From an uncultured Thiotrichales bacterium (GTDB lineage Bacteria; Pseudomonadota; Gammaproteobacteria; Francisellales; CACEW01): 36,025 nucleotides of DNA. The notes under the pieces are model-generated. The model was not told the origin of the DNA and searched no databases. It worked only from the letters and a program-made list of their open reading frames with translations. This document shows, piece by piece, positions 27,205 to 35,791 of the stretch (its first letter is position 1; each line of letters opens with the position of its first letter). The stretch is from positions 1 through 36,025 of the forward strand of contig CAIQBE010000030.1 in the NCBI GenBank assembly GCA_903870015.1, read 5' to 3'. A program made the position numbers and the translations under genes.

Positions 27205-28389
27205 CTAGTTATTAAAAACCGCACGTAAAATGTTTATCATTTCAGCCACATGCGCCTCAGTAATAATATAAGGCGGTAAAAAGCGCAAGACATTGCCCGC
27301 AGTGACATTGAGCAGCAATCCTCGCTGCTGGCACGCCTCTAACACTTTTGCCGCATCAATGTTTAAACTCATGCCAATCATCAACCCCGCACCACGCACT
27401 TCACTAATGCTTTCAGGAAACTCACTTTGCAACGCTCTTAAGTGCTGAAATAAAATGCTGCTGATGGCCCGCACATGATCCAAATGCGCAACAATATTTT
27501 CTAAGGTTGCGAGCGCTGCGCTACAAGAAACTGGATTACCGCCAAAAGTCGTGCCATGATCCCCGGGCTGCAAGGCTTTTGCAACCTGCACGCTTGCGCA
27601 GACCACCCCCAAAGGCAAACCATTGGCAATTCCCTTGGCCATCGTAATTATATCGGGCCGCACATCAAAATGCTCATAGGCAAATAAACTGCCCAAGCGC
27701 CCAACGCCACACTGAATCTCATCAAAAATAAGCAAAGCGCCCACTGCATCACAACGCGCACGCACTGCTTGTAAAAACTCAGCAGGCGCCATAAAAATCC
27801 CGCCCTCACCCTGAATCGGCTCTAAGATCACGGCTGCGACATCTGCTTCTATCAATTCACAAAACGCTGCCGTATCATCCCAACTGGCATGAATAAATCC
27901 CTCGGGCATTGGCCCAAAGCCTTCCTGAATACTTTTTTTAGCAGTCGCCGCAAGCGCTCCCAAAGTCCGCCCATGAAAGGAATGCTCGGCGCTTAAAATC
28001 TTCATTTGCTCATGACGACCCAAACGATGCTGATATTTGCGCGCTAATTTAAATGCCGCCTCATTAGCTTCCGTACCTGAATTGCACAAAAACACTTTAT
28101 CCAAACCACCATGCCTGACTAGCCATTCTGCCAATTTAATGGAGGGCGGGGAATAATAAAGATTAGAGGTATGCATGACTTGATGTGCCTGTTGCACCAC
28201 GGCATCAACCACAGCTTTGTGATTATAGCCAAGGGGCAAACAGGCAATGCCGCTTAAAAAATCCAGATACTTTTTACCATTATCATCCCAAACATACACG
28301 CCCTCACCACGCATCAGGGTTAAAGGATAACGCGCGTAATTTTCAAATAAATATTCTTGGGCCAAGCCTTTATAATTTTCTGCGCTCAT
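27205..28389 (-). CDS. argD: Acetylornithine aminotransferase
   Basis: PLP-dependent class III aminotransferase, 394 residues, converting N-acetylglutamate semialdehyde to N-acetylornithine. Seen: LDFLSGIACLPLGYNH near the start, LCNSGTEANEAAFKLAR (substrate/PLP phosphate region), LIFDEIQCGVGRLGSLFAYEH with the PLP-contacting Asp, and the Schiff-base lysine in ITMAKGIANGLPLG (about 250). Related enzymes of the ArgD type may also act as succinyldiaminopimelate aminotransferase. The start overlaps the argB stop by 4 bases (ATGA). Confidence 0.93.
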   Translation of the reverse strand: MSAENYKGLAQEYLFENYARYPLTLMRGEGVYVWDDNGKKYLDFLSGIACLPLGYNHKAVVDAVVQQAHQVMHTSNLYYSPPSIKLAEWLVRHGGLDKVFLCNSGTEANEAAFKLARKYQHRLGRHEQMKILSAEHSFHGRTLGALAATAKKSIQEGFGPMPEGFIHASWDDTAAFCELIEADVAAVILEPIQGEGGIFMAPAEFLQAVRARCDAVGALLIFDEIQCGVGRLGSLFAYEHFDVRPDIITMAKGIANGLPLGVVCASVQVAKALQPGDHGTTFGGNPVSCSAALATLENIVAHLDHVRAISSILFQHLRALQSEFPESISEVRGAGLMIGMSLNIDAAKVLEACQQRGLLLNVTAGNVLRFLPPYIITEAHVAEMINILRAVFNN

Positions 28390-29192
28390 ACAATCACCGT
28401 ACCTATATAGTGGTTACTCTCACTTAAAAATGCTGATAACTTTTCACCTTGTAATAATCGCGCTGATTTCACACCAGAATTTAACGCATCAACACAAGCC
28501 TGCAATTTTGGCACCATGCCGCCTTCGATCTCACCCGCATTTAACATTGCTTGGACTTGATCTTTGCTAAGCTCTGGCACGCGCGAACTAGGATCTTTAA
28601 TCTCCTGATAAAAGCCATTAACATCGGTTAACATAACTAATGCTTCAGCCCCCAGAGCCGCAGCAATGGCGCCTGCCATCAAGTCACCATTGATATTATA
28701 TGCCTGACCATTTGTACTTGTTGCAATGGGCGCAATCACGGGTAAATAATGTGCCTGCATCAATGTTTTGATGAGCCCTGTATCAATTTTTACTGCGCGC
28801 CCGACAAAGCCTAAATCGGCACCCTTGGCGCCTAATAACTTTTCCGCTAATACTAAATTAGCATCTTGCCCACTTATCCCGACTGCATGCAACTCTTGTT
28901 GATTAAACATGGCTACGATATTGCGATTGATTTTGCCACATAAAACCATTTGTGCAACTTCAAGCGTCGCCGCATCGGTCACGCGCTGGCCGCCTTCAAA
29001 TTGCACGGGCAGATTTAAAAGCCCACAGTATTTAGAAATCTCCGGCCCGCCACCATGCACAATGACCAAATGCACGCCATGTTGATGCAAAGTCTTTAAA
29101 GCAGCTAACATCTCGGGCATATGCTTGGACTCAACCATGGCGGCACCGCCCATTTTGACTACGACTATTTTATTTTTTAAATCTGCCAACAT
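28386..29192 (-). CDS. argB: Acetylglutamate kinase
   Basis: Phosphorylates N-acetylglutamate. The amino-acid kinase fold is clear: VVVKMGGAAM at the start, VIVHGGGPEISKYCGLL, then GKINRNIVAMFNQ, NINGDLMAGAIAAALGAEALVMLTDV and the final EGGMVPKLQACVDAL. About 268 residues. An in-frame ATG seven codons upstream (29213) would overlap argJ; the ATG at 29192 is preferred because GGAG stands 5 bases before it. Only 1 base separates it from the argJ stop. No N-terminal helix for arginine-sensitive hexamer formation is evident, so feedback may act elsewhere (inference). Confidence 0.93.
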   Translation of the reverse strand: MLADLKNKIVVVKMGGAAMVESKHMPEMLAALKTLHQHGVHLVIVHGGGPEISKYCGLLNLPVQFEGGQRVTDAATLEVAQMVLCGKINRNIVAMFNQQELHAVGISGQDANLVLAEKLLGAKGADLGFVGRAVKIDTGLIKTLMQAHYLPVIAPIATSTNGQAYNINGDLMAGAIAAALGAEALVMLTDVNGFYQEIKDPSSRVPELSKDQVQAMLNAGEIEGGMVPKLQACVDALNSGVKSARLLQGEKLSAFLSESNHYIGTVIV

Positions 29193-29193
29193 A

Positions 29194-30405
29194 TTAACTC
29201 CGATACGATGCATTAATTTTCACATAATCATAAGTCAAATCACAGCCCCAAGCGGTCGCCTCACCAGTACCGACACCAAGATCCACTCGAAACACTACGG
29301 TATTATTGAGCAATAAACCGCGCGCTAATACTTCATCAAATGCTAGTGGCATACCATCTTGCATTAACTCCATATCATCTAACCAAATGCATAAGGCTTC
29401 TGGATTGAGTTGTACACCCGCCCCCCCCAAAGCACAGGCTACGCGCCCCCAATTGGCATCAGCACCAAAGACCGCGCTTTTAACAAGAGGGGAACGACAC
29501 ACGGCACGCGCGGCAATGCGTGCTTCTTTCTCATTGAACGCACCCGTGACTTCTACCTCTAATAATTTTGTTGCGCCTTCGCCATCTTGGGCAATGAGCT
29601 TGGCCAAAGTAATGCATACCTGCTGCAGCGCCTGATAAAACAAATACCAATTGGGATCATCAACCGAAGTAATCTCGGCATTCTCTGCCATACCATTGGC
29701 CAATACCAATAACATATCATTGGTAGAAGAATCACCATCGACCGTAATCATATTAAAGCTCACATCGGTTGCCATACGCACGGCTTCTTGCAAGGCTTTT
29801 TGTGAAATCGCCACATCAGTTGTCACAAAACCCAACATCGTTGCCATATTCGGGTGAATCATGCCCGAACCCTTGGCAATGCCACCGACGGTCACGATCT
29901 TGCCATTAATTTCTAATTGCACACCCGTGGTTTTTGGCACGGTATCCGTCGTCATAATAGCTTGCGCTGCTAATAAATCTTCTTGGCTTAGGCTTTTTGC
30001 CGCCTCTTTTATTCCCACGGTGATTTTATCAATCGGCAAGGGCATACCGATAACGCCGGTGCTTGAAACCCCGACGGCATTGACTGGAAGATTTAATGCT
30101 GCCGCTGCTGTTGATGCCATCAAGCGCGCATGCTCTATTCCCGATTGCCCGGTACAGGCATTGGCATTACCGCTATTAATAACTACCGCCTGCAGCATAC
30201 CCTCGCCAACACTTAAGTGCTCTTGTGTCACCAAAACAGGCGCTGCTTTTACCAAATTTTGGGTAAATACGCCGGCTGCGACCGCTGGCACTTCTGAATA
30301 AATTAGGGCCACATCTAATTTATGCGGATTCTTGCGCACACCTGCATGCACGCCAGCCGCTTTAAATCCTTTGGGGGCACAGATGCTATTATCGATAATA
30401 TTCAC
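29194..30405 (-). CDS. argJ: Ornithine acetyltransferase / N-acetylglutamate synthase
   Basis: Transfers the acetyl group from N-acetylornithine to glutamate, recycling acetyl groups; bifunctional forms also use acetyl-CoA. 403 residues. The precursor cuts itself before the nucleophile threonine: the site is in [17 protein letters not shown], with Thr189. Also seen: [21 protein letters not shown] and [14 protein letters not shown]. It starts with GTG at 30405, confirmed by AAGGAG 5 bases before it, which itself overlaps the argC stop. No argA or argE is in the window, which fits a cyclic pathway; whether it is mono- or bifunctional cannot be read from sequence. Confidence 0.93.
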   Translation of the reverse strand: MNIIDNSICAPKGFKAAGVHAGVRKNPHKLDVALIYSEVPAVAAGVFTQNLVKAAPVLVTQEHLSVGEGMLQAVVINSGNANACTGQSGIEHARLMASTAAAALNLPVNAVGVSSTGVIGMPLPIDKITVGIKEAAKSLSQEDLLAAQAIMTTDTVPKTTGVQLEINGKIVTVGGIAKGSGMIHPNMATMLGFVTTDVAISQKALQEAVRMATDVSFNMITVDGDSSTNDMLLVLANGMAENAEITSVDDPNWYLFYQALQQVCITLAKLIAQDGEGATKLLEVEVTGAFNEKEARIAARAVCRSPLVKSAVFGADANWGRVACALGGAGVQLNPEALCIWLDDMELMQDGMPLAFDEVLARGLLLNNTVVFRVDLGVGTGEATAWGCDLTYDYVKINASYRS

Positions 30406-30414
30406 GGGATCTCC

Positions 30415-31461
30415 TTATAGATACGTTGGAAATTGTTGCAAACCTAAGCTCTCAGGCAATTGACAAATGATGTTCATATTTTGGATGGCTTGTGCTGAGG
30501 CGCCTTTGAGCAAATTATCTAAAACGCTCACCACAATGACACGCCCTGTTCGCTCATCTAATGTTATGCCTAAATTACAAAAGTTACTACCCACGACCTG
30601 CTTTACCGTAGGCACAACCCCGGGCGCGCATAAACGCACAAAGGGCTCATCTTGATACGCTTCTTGATACAGCGCATAGATATCATCAAGGCTTAATTTT
30701 TTGTTTAATTTAAAATAACAGGTCACCAACATGCCGCGGGTAATGGGCAATAAATGCGGGGTAAATTGAATGGTGAGTTCACTGCTGGCTAAGTGAGATA
30801 AGGCCTGTTCAATCTCAGGCGTATGCCGATGTTGACCTCCGACTTGATAGGCTGAAAAATTATCGTTCATTTCACAAAAATGCAAATGCTGCTGCATGCC
30901 ACGACCAGCACCAGAGACCCCTGATTTTGCATCAAAGATACACTGATCAAGCGCGACGATTTTATTTTTAATTAAAGGCAAGCTCGCTAAAATACTCGCG
31001 GTAGGATAACAACCAGGATTGGCAATTAATTGCGCCTTTTGAATCTGCGCCCGATACCCAGCCTCGGGCAAGCCATAGACCGCCTGTGCTAATAAATTTG
31101 CTGCGACATGTGGTTCTTTATACCAAGCCTCGTACACTTTAGCATCATGCAAACGAAAATCCGCGCCCAAATCGATCACCTTTTTACCCGCCGCCAATAA
31201 TTGCGGCACAATCTTCATGGCATGGCCGTGGGGCAAGGCACAAAAGATTACGTCACAAGTGGCTGTTATATCATTCGCATCAAGCTTTTGCCCAACAATA
31301 TCGGTTAAGCCTTGTAAATGCGGATACACGGCACTTAGCATTTTATCAGCATACGTCTCGGTACTAGCATAAGCAAGCTCAGCCTCTGGATGCTGCGCCA
31401 ACAAGCGTATAAGCTCAATTCCCGTATATCCTGTCGCTCCAATAATACCTATTTTTAACAT
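30415..31461 (-). CDS. argC: N-acetyl-gamma-glutamyl-phosphate reductase
   Basis: NADPH-dependent reductase giving N-acetylglutamate semialdehyde. 348 residues. The NADP-binding start is IGIIGATGYTGIELIRLL. Catalytic Cys151 is in NPGCYPTASILASLPL. DAKSGVSGAGRG and HRHTPEIEQ follow as usual. It is the first gene of the leftward arg operon. AAGG stands 9-10 bases before the ATG. The promoter and operator are in the gap to argF. Confidence 0.95.
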   Translation of the reverse strand: MLKIGIIGATGYTGIELIRLLAQHPEAELAYASTETYADKMLSAVYPHLQGLTDIVGQKLDANDITATCDVIFCALPHGHAMKIVPQLLAAGKKVIDLGADFRLHDAKVYEAWYKEPHVAANLLAQAVYGLPEAGYRAQIQKAQLIANPGCYPTASILASLPLIKNKIVALDQCIFDAKSGVSGAGRGMQQHLHFCEMNDNFSAYQVGGQHRHTPEIEQALSHLASSELTIQFTPHLLPITRGMLVTCYFKLNKKLSLDDIYALYQEAYQDEPFVRLCAPGVVPTVKQVVGSNFCNLGITLDERTGRVIVVSVLDNLLKGASAQAIQNMNIICQLPESLGLQQFPTYL

Positions 31462-31466
31462 AGTGC

Positions 31467-31522
31467 TTGCCTTTTCATTTCAGTTATTGTATAATTATAC
31501 ACTAATGCGTATAAAAACACAA
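31467..31522. promoter_or_regulatory. Divergent arg promoters with shared ARG-box palindrome
   Basis: Rightward: TTGCCT (31467-31472), 17 bp, TATAAT (31490-31495). Leftward: TTGTGT (31522-31517), 17 bp, TATAAT (31499-31494). Both -10 elements lie inside one perfect palindrome, TGTATAATTATACA (31488-31501), which fits the ArgR pattern TG-N-AT-wwww-AT-N-CA in every fixed position. Bound ArgR would block both promoters. A weaker half-matching site follows at 31506-31519. Confidence 0.7.
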
Positions 31523-31533
31523 GAGGAACAATC

Positions 31534-31605
31534 ATGAAAACCAAGGAGATCTCAAAACTCACCTGGTGCCGATGCCCAACTTTTTCACAATATAACAATA
31601 CATAA
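31534..31605 (+). CDS. Putative 23-residue leader peptide before argF
   Basis: A short ORF starting MKTKEISKL, containing WCRC and ending YNNT. It begins about 32 bases after the expected transcription start and has AGAGGA 6 bases before its ATG, a better ribosome site than that of argF. Its only arginine codon is CGA. GGTGCC (31565-31570) and GATGCC (31571-31576), flanking or just after that codon, can each pair with GGCATC at 31608-31613, so two exclusive stems are possible. No T-tract terminator follows. It may control argF translation or be accidental. Confidence 0.4.
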   Translation: MKTKEISKLTWCRCPTFSQYNNT

Positions 31606-31641
31606 GCGGCATCACAATCATTATTTTAATAAGGCAAGAAC

Positions 31642-32577
31642 ATGAAAACTACCAATAAAAATCTAAAACATTTACTGACGGGCGAGGAGCTTAGCAGCCA
31701 TGAGGCCCAAGCTTTGCTTGAGCATGGCCTCCATCTCAAAAAGATTAGGCACATGGGCAAAACCAATGAGCTCAGCAATTGCCATCTGGCCATGCTCTTT
31801 GACAAGCAGTCCCTGAGAACACGGTTTAGCTTTGCCGTAGGCATGAATGAACTTGGCGGCGATGCTTATGAGAGCATCAGTTGCACGAGAAAAGCTGAAC
31901 TCCCAGAAGACCAAGCCAGAGTGCTCTCAGGCTATTGCCAAGCGATTATGATCAGAACCCACCTGGATAGCACGCTTGAAAGAATGAGCCAGGCCTCAAG
32001 CGTACCCATTATTAATGGATTGTCCAACTTACATCACCCCTGCCAAATTTTGGCAGACTTAATGACGCTATTAGAAGTCTTTGGTGATTTAAAAGGCCTG
32101 ACCCTGACCTACATCGGCGATGGCAATAACATCTTGCACAGTTTATTACTACTCTCACCTCAACTGGGTGTGAATATTCATTATTGCTGCCCAGAGACGC
32201 GGGAACCTGATGCTGACATTCTCGCTAAAAGCTTAGAAAAATTGGGGCCCAACACTGGCACAATCAAAAGCTTTAAAACCCCAGCTGAGGCCGTCAAAAA
32301 TGCCAACGCCATCTATACCGATGTCTGGACCAGCATGGGCTTTGAAGCCCAAAGTGCCGAGCATTTATTCCAAGGCTTTCAAGTGAACGAAACCCTCATG
32401 CAACAAGCCGCACCTAATGCTGTCTTCATGCACTGCCTACCCATGGAAAGAGGCAAAGAAGTGAGCGAGACCTTGCCAGATCAACCTTGCTCAGTTATCT
32501 TTACACAAAGCGAAAATCGTTTACACATACAAAAAGCTGTATTATTGCATTTAATAAAGGAAAACAACCATGTCTAA
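31642..32577 (+). CDS. argF: Ornithine carbamoyltransferase
   Basis: Makes citrulline from ornithine and carbamoyl phosphate. 311 residues. The carbamoyl-phosphate site is SLRTR (57-61, a known variant of STRTR) and HPCQ (132-135). The ornithine loop is TDVWTSMG (226-233) and the catalytic cysteine is in HCLP (264-267). These favour ornithine over N-acetylornithine or aspartate as substrate. Of its 10 arginine codons, 6 are AGA and 1 AGG, unlike other genes here. AAGG lies 8 bases before the ATG. The end overlaps argG by 8 bases. Confidence 0.93.
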   Translation: MKTTNKNLKHLLTGEELSSHEAQALLEHGLHLKKIRHMGKTNELSNCHLAMLFDKQSLRTRFSFAVGMNELGGDAYESISCTRKAELPEDQARVLSGYCQAIMIRTHLDSTLERMSQASSVPIINGLSNLHHPCQILADLMTLLEVFGDLKGLTLTYIGDGNNILHSLLLLSPQLGVNIHYCCPETREPDADILAKSLEKLGPNTGTIKSFKTPAEAVKNANAIYTDVWTSMGFEAQSAEHLFQGFQVNETLMQQAAPNAVFMHCLPMERGKEVSETLPDQPCSVIFTQSENRLHIQKAVLLHLIKENNHV

Positions 32578-33763
32578 ACCCAAAATTATCCTCGCCTACT
32601 CAGGCGGCCTTGACACCTCTTGCTCGATCAAATGGCTTGAAGAACAATATGGCTTTGAAGTTATCTGTATGGCTGCTGATGTCGGTGAAGGCAAAGCAAT
32701 GGAGCCCATCAAAGAAAAAGCCCTAAAAGTCGGCGCCAGCCAATGCTATGTCTTGGACTTAAAAGAAAAGTTTGCCGAAGAATTATTACTCCCCGCACTA
32801 CAGGCGAATACTTTATACGAGGGTATTTATCCGCTGATCTCAGCACTTTCAAGACCCTTGATCGCGCAATCTCTTGTTGATATTGCCAAAAAAGAAAACG
32901 CTACCGCGGTCGCGCATGGCTGTACCGGCAAAGGCAATGATCAAGTTCGCTTTGATGTCAGCATCACCGCCCTTGCACCCCATTTACAAATCGTCGCCCC
33001 GGCAAGAGAACACCCCATGGCGCGTGAAGATGCGATTGCGTATGCAGCAAAGCATAACATTCCGCTACCCATTAATTTAAACAACCCGTTTAGCATCGAC
33101 CAAAATCTTTGGGGCAGAAGCTGCGAATGTGGCGTACTCGAAGACCCATGGGCAGCGCCACCAGAAAACGCTTATGACTTAACAAGCTCAATAGACAACG
33201 CCCCTAATGAAGCGGAAGAAATCATTATTGAATTTGAACAAGGCAAACCCGTGAGCCTCAATGGCAAAAAATTATCGCTGGCTAACTTGATTCTAGAGCT
33301 GAATCAAATCGCGGGCAAACACGGGGTCGGCAGAATCGATCATATCGAAAACCGTTTGGTTGGCATCAAATCCAGAGAAGTTTATGAGGCTCCTGCCGCT
33401 ATCACTTTAATTACTGCGCATAAAGCCTTAGAGGCCATCACTCTCACGCGCGAAGTAGCACACTTCAAACCTATTATTGAACTACAATTCGCGCAACTTA
33501 TTTATGATGGGCTGTGGTTCTCACCTTTGCGCGATGCACTCTATGCTTTCATCAAGAGCACGCAACAATACGTCACTGGCAAAGTGAGAATAAAATTGCA
33601 CAAAGGTCACGCCATCGTTGCGGGCAGAGACTCCCCTTATTCTCTTTATGTGAAAAACCTGGCAACCTATGATGCATCGGATAAATTCGATCATAACGCT
33701 GCGTTAGGGTTTATTAAACTCTGGGGCCTACCCACAGAGATTGCCCATAAAGTGCAAAAATAA
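32570..33763 (+). CDS. argG: Argininosuccinate synthase
   Basis: Joins citrulline and aspartate with ATP. 397 residues, the common (type I) length. The N-type ATP pyrophosphatase P-loop is [10 protein letters not shown] (about 9-18). [18 protein letters not shown] and [14 protein letters not shown] are family blocks for citrulline and aspartate binding. AAAGGA is 7 bases before the ATG, inside the argF end. Seven of 12 arginine codons are AGA. Confidence 0.95.
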   Translation: MSKPKIILAYSGGLDTSCSIKWLEEQYGFEVICMAADVGEGKAMEPIKEKALKVGASQCYVLDLKEKFAEELLLPALQANTLYEGIYPLISALSRPLIAQSLVDIAKKENATAVAHGCTGKGNDQVRFDVSITALAPHLQIVAPAREHPMAREDAIAYAAKHNIPLPINLNNPFSIDQNLWGRSCECGVLEDPWAAPPENAYDLTSSIDNAPNEAEEIIIEFEQGKPVSLNGKKLSLANLILELNQIAGKHGVGRIDHIENRLVGIKSREVYEAPAAITLITAHKALEAITLTREVAHFKPIIELQFAQLIYDGLWFSPLRDALYAFIKSTQQYVTGKVRIKLHKGHAIVAGRDSPYSLYVKNLATYDASDKFDHNAALGFIKLWGLPTEIAHKVQK

Positions 33764-33775
33764 AAGGAAACTCAC

Positions 33776-35206
33776 ATGACCAAAAAACTCTGGTCCGGAC
33801 GTTTTAATAAAGCGACAGCGAGCGAAGTCGATGCCTTTAACGCTTCGATTACATTTGATCAACAACTGGCGCTTGATGATATTCAGGGCAGCCTTGCCCA
33901 TGCGCAAATGTTGGCGCATTGCAATATCATAAGCCAAAAAGAGTTTGATAAAATCAAAGCAGGCTTACTTGAAATCGCGCAAGACTATACTGATGGCAAG
34001 CTGGATTTTGCAATCAGTGATGAAGACATTCACATGAACATCGAGCGCCATCTGACTGACAAAATCGGCGATGCTGCAAAAAAACTGCATACCGCCAGAA
34101 GTCGTAATGATCAAGTGGCCCTGGATGTGCATTTATATGTGAGACGTCAGATCTTAGCAACCCTTGATCTGATCACTCAATTGCAGGCGACTTTGTTAGA
34201 TCTAGCGCAGGCGCACACGACGACGATTCTGCCTGGCTATACGCATTTACAAAGAGCACAACCGATTTATTTGGCCCAGCAGTTTCTTGCCTATATCGCC
34301 ATGCTTGAGCGCGATAGTCAACGCTTACAAAATAATTGGCAGCACGCCAATCAATCCCCCTTGGGCGCCTGCGCGCTTGCGGGCACGAGCCTACCAACCG
34401 ATCGGCATTATGTCGCTGCGCTTTTGGGCTTTGATGGCATTTATCACAATACGTTAGATGCTGTCAGCGATCGTGATTTTGTCCTAGAATTTTTAAGTAA
34501 TGCTAGCCTGATCATGATGCATCTCTCGCGTTTTAGCGAAGAGCTGATTCTCTGGTCGAGCCAAGAGTTTAACTTTATTACTTTTGATGACGCTTACTGC
34601 ACCGGCAGTAGCATTATGCCGCAGAAAAAAAACCCCGATGTCGCCGAGCTTGCGCGCGGCAAAACGGGTCGGGTCTATGGTGCTTTATTCTCGCTACTCA
34701 CCACATTAAAAGGCTTGCCATTGGCATACAACAAAGACATGCAAGAAGACAAAGAGCCCTTATTTGATACTGTGAAAACATTGCAGACAACCCTAAGCAT
34801 TTACAAGCCTTTATTAGCAACGCTCAAAGTTAATAAAGAAAACATGCGCAAAGCCGTGGACCTGGGCCATTTAAATGCCACTGCCCTGGCTGAGTATTTA
34901 GTGAAAGCTGGCATTCCCTTTAGAAACGCCCATGAAATCGTCGGCAAATTAGTCGCGCATTGCTTGAATAAATCCTGCCGTCTTGATGATTTAAGTTTAG
35001 AAGAATTAAAGCAATTCTCACCAGAGATTCACGATGATGTCTTCGCCGCGCTTAATATCGAAATCATCGTCAAAGCCCATGATCTTGGCAATAGCAAACA
35101 TGAATCAGCACTGGTGCAAGAGCTACAAATCGCGCAGGATAAAATAGGAGCGCGTCAAGCCTGGTTGCAGGAAAAGCTTACAGTGATTCAACCGCTTGGT
35201 TTTTAG
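33776..35206 (+). CDS. argH: Argininosuccinate lyase
   Basis: Splits argininosuccinate into arginine and fumarate. 476 residues. It begins KKLWSGRFNKATASEVDAFNAS, carries LHTARSRNDQVALD and GYTHLQRAQPI, and has the fumarase/aspartase superfamily signature GSSIMPQKKNPD at about 280-291 with the catalytic serine loop. AAGGA is 7-8 bases before the ATG, 12 bases after argG. It is the last gene of argF-G-H; no terminator is obvious in the 80 bases before tmRNA. Confidence 0.95.
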   Translation: MTKKLWSGRFNKATASEVDAFNASITFDQQLALDDIQGSLAHAQMLAHCNIISQKEFDKIKAGLLEIAQDYTDGKLDFAISDEDIHMNIERHLTDKIGDAAKKLHTARSRNDQVALDVHLYVRRQILATLDLITQLQATLLDLAQAHTTTILPGYTHLQRAQPIYLAQQFLAYIAMLERDSQRLQNNWQHANQSPLGACALAGTSLPTDRHYVAALLGFDGIYHNTLDAVSDRDFVLEFLSNASLIMMHLSRFSEELILWSSQEFNFITFDDAYCTGSSIMPQKKNPDVAELARGKTGRVYGALFSLLTTLKGLPLAYNKDMQEDKEPLFDTVKTLQTTLSIYKPLLATLKVNKENMRKAVDLGHLNATALAEYLVKAGIPFRNAHEIVGKLVAHCLNKSCRLDDLSLEELKQFSPEIHDDVFAALNIEIIVKAHDLGNSKHESALVQELQIAQDKIGARQAWLQEKLTVIQPLGF

Positions 35207-35238
35207 ATTAAAATAATAGCTGCATTTTCTACCCAATG

Positions 35239-35247
35239 TGCTATAAT
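35239..35247 (+). promoter_or_regulatory. tmRNA promoter, extended -10
   Basis: TG-C-TATAAT at 35239-35247 is an extended -10 and may work with the weak -35 near 35220. A second TATAAT is at 35268-35273. With the first, the precursor would carry a 5' leader of about 36 bases. Confidence 0.5.
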
Positions 35248-35289
35248 AATAGACAGATGAGCATTAATATAATGCCCACCTACCCTACT

Positions 35290-35695
35290 GGGGGCGACAT
35301 GGCTTCGACGGAGATACTGAAGCTGATGACGCATGCCGAGGATGAGACTCACCTCGTAAATAATGTTTCATTGCTAATAACTGGCAAACAACAAAGCCGT
35401 AAGGCTGCTAACAACGCTAAATTAAATCGCGTGGCTTTAGCCGCGTAATTTAACTGTCAGCTGAAACTGACAACGTTGGCGTAACTAGGTGGTGCTTATT
35501 CTACCTAAATTACGCTCATAGCCAATAAGCTCGTGTGGCTACTGTCTCGATAGCCACGCTAAACTAAAGAGGCTGGCGTAACGTTATATCCTGTATCTGA
35601 GATGGCGTTGCGTAAGATTAAGTCAGACTACTAAGCATGTAGATTCAGAAGTGAATGATTTTCGGACGTGGGTTCAATCCCCACCGCCTCCACCA
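35290..35695 (+). ncRNA. ssrA: Transfer-messenger RNA (tmRNA)
   Basis: One-piece tmRNA of about 406 bases that frees stalled ribosomes with SmpB. 5' GGGGGCG pairs with 3' CGCCTCC, followed by A and encoded CCA. The 5' part has the conserved GGCTTCGACG and GCATGCCGAGG. Pseudoknot 1 is formed by CCGAGG/CCTCG and GATGAGAC/GTTTCATT. The T arm GTGGGTTCAATCCCCAC is clear. Ten bases after pseudoknot 1 a GGC resume codon (35383-35385) opens a frame of 21 codons ending TAA at 35446-35448: it begins GKQQSRK and ends NRVALAA, the latter the usual protease-recognised end. A GCA one base later would give a tag ending LTTLN, which lacks that end, so GGC is preferred. Confidence 0.95.
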
Positions 35696-35791
35696 GCCTT
35701 CGCGCTGAACTGGCTAAACGCCAGTAGCGCTACGGCTCGGCGAGCCTCTCCTTATTTCACGATACGTTATACCCCCTTAGCGCGAAGGCTG
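35694..35791. repeat. Hairpins and inverted repeat just after tmRNA
   Basis: CAGCCTTCGCGCT (35694-35706) is the exact reverse complement of 35779-35791. Between them are the perfect hairpins CTGGC-TAAAC-GCCAG (35710-35724) and GGCTC-GGC-GAGCC (35734-35746), the last followed by TCTCCTTATTT. They may take part in tmRNA transcript ending or 3' processing. Confidence 0.5.

Noticed and set aside
29861..30301. 146-codon ORF on the plus strand
   Set aside because: It is the complement of argJ; composition is a shadow of that gene.
31504..31521. Second ARG box next to the perfect one
   Set aside because: Only a partial match (TGCGTATAAAAACA) and the centre distance is 18 rather than the 21 bp known from E. 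coli; kept as a weak remark only.
35236..35448. 70-codon ORF on the plus strand
   Set aside because: It lies across the tmRNA 5' part; only its last 21 codons, the tag, are translated.
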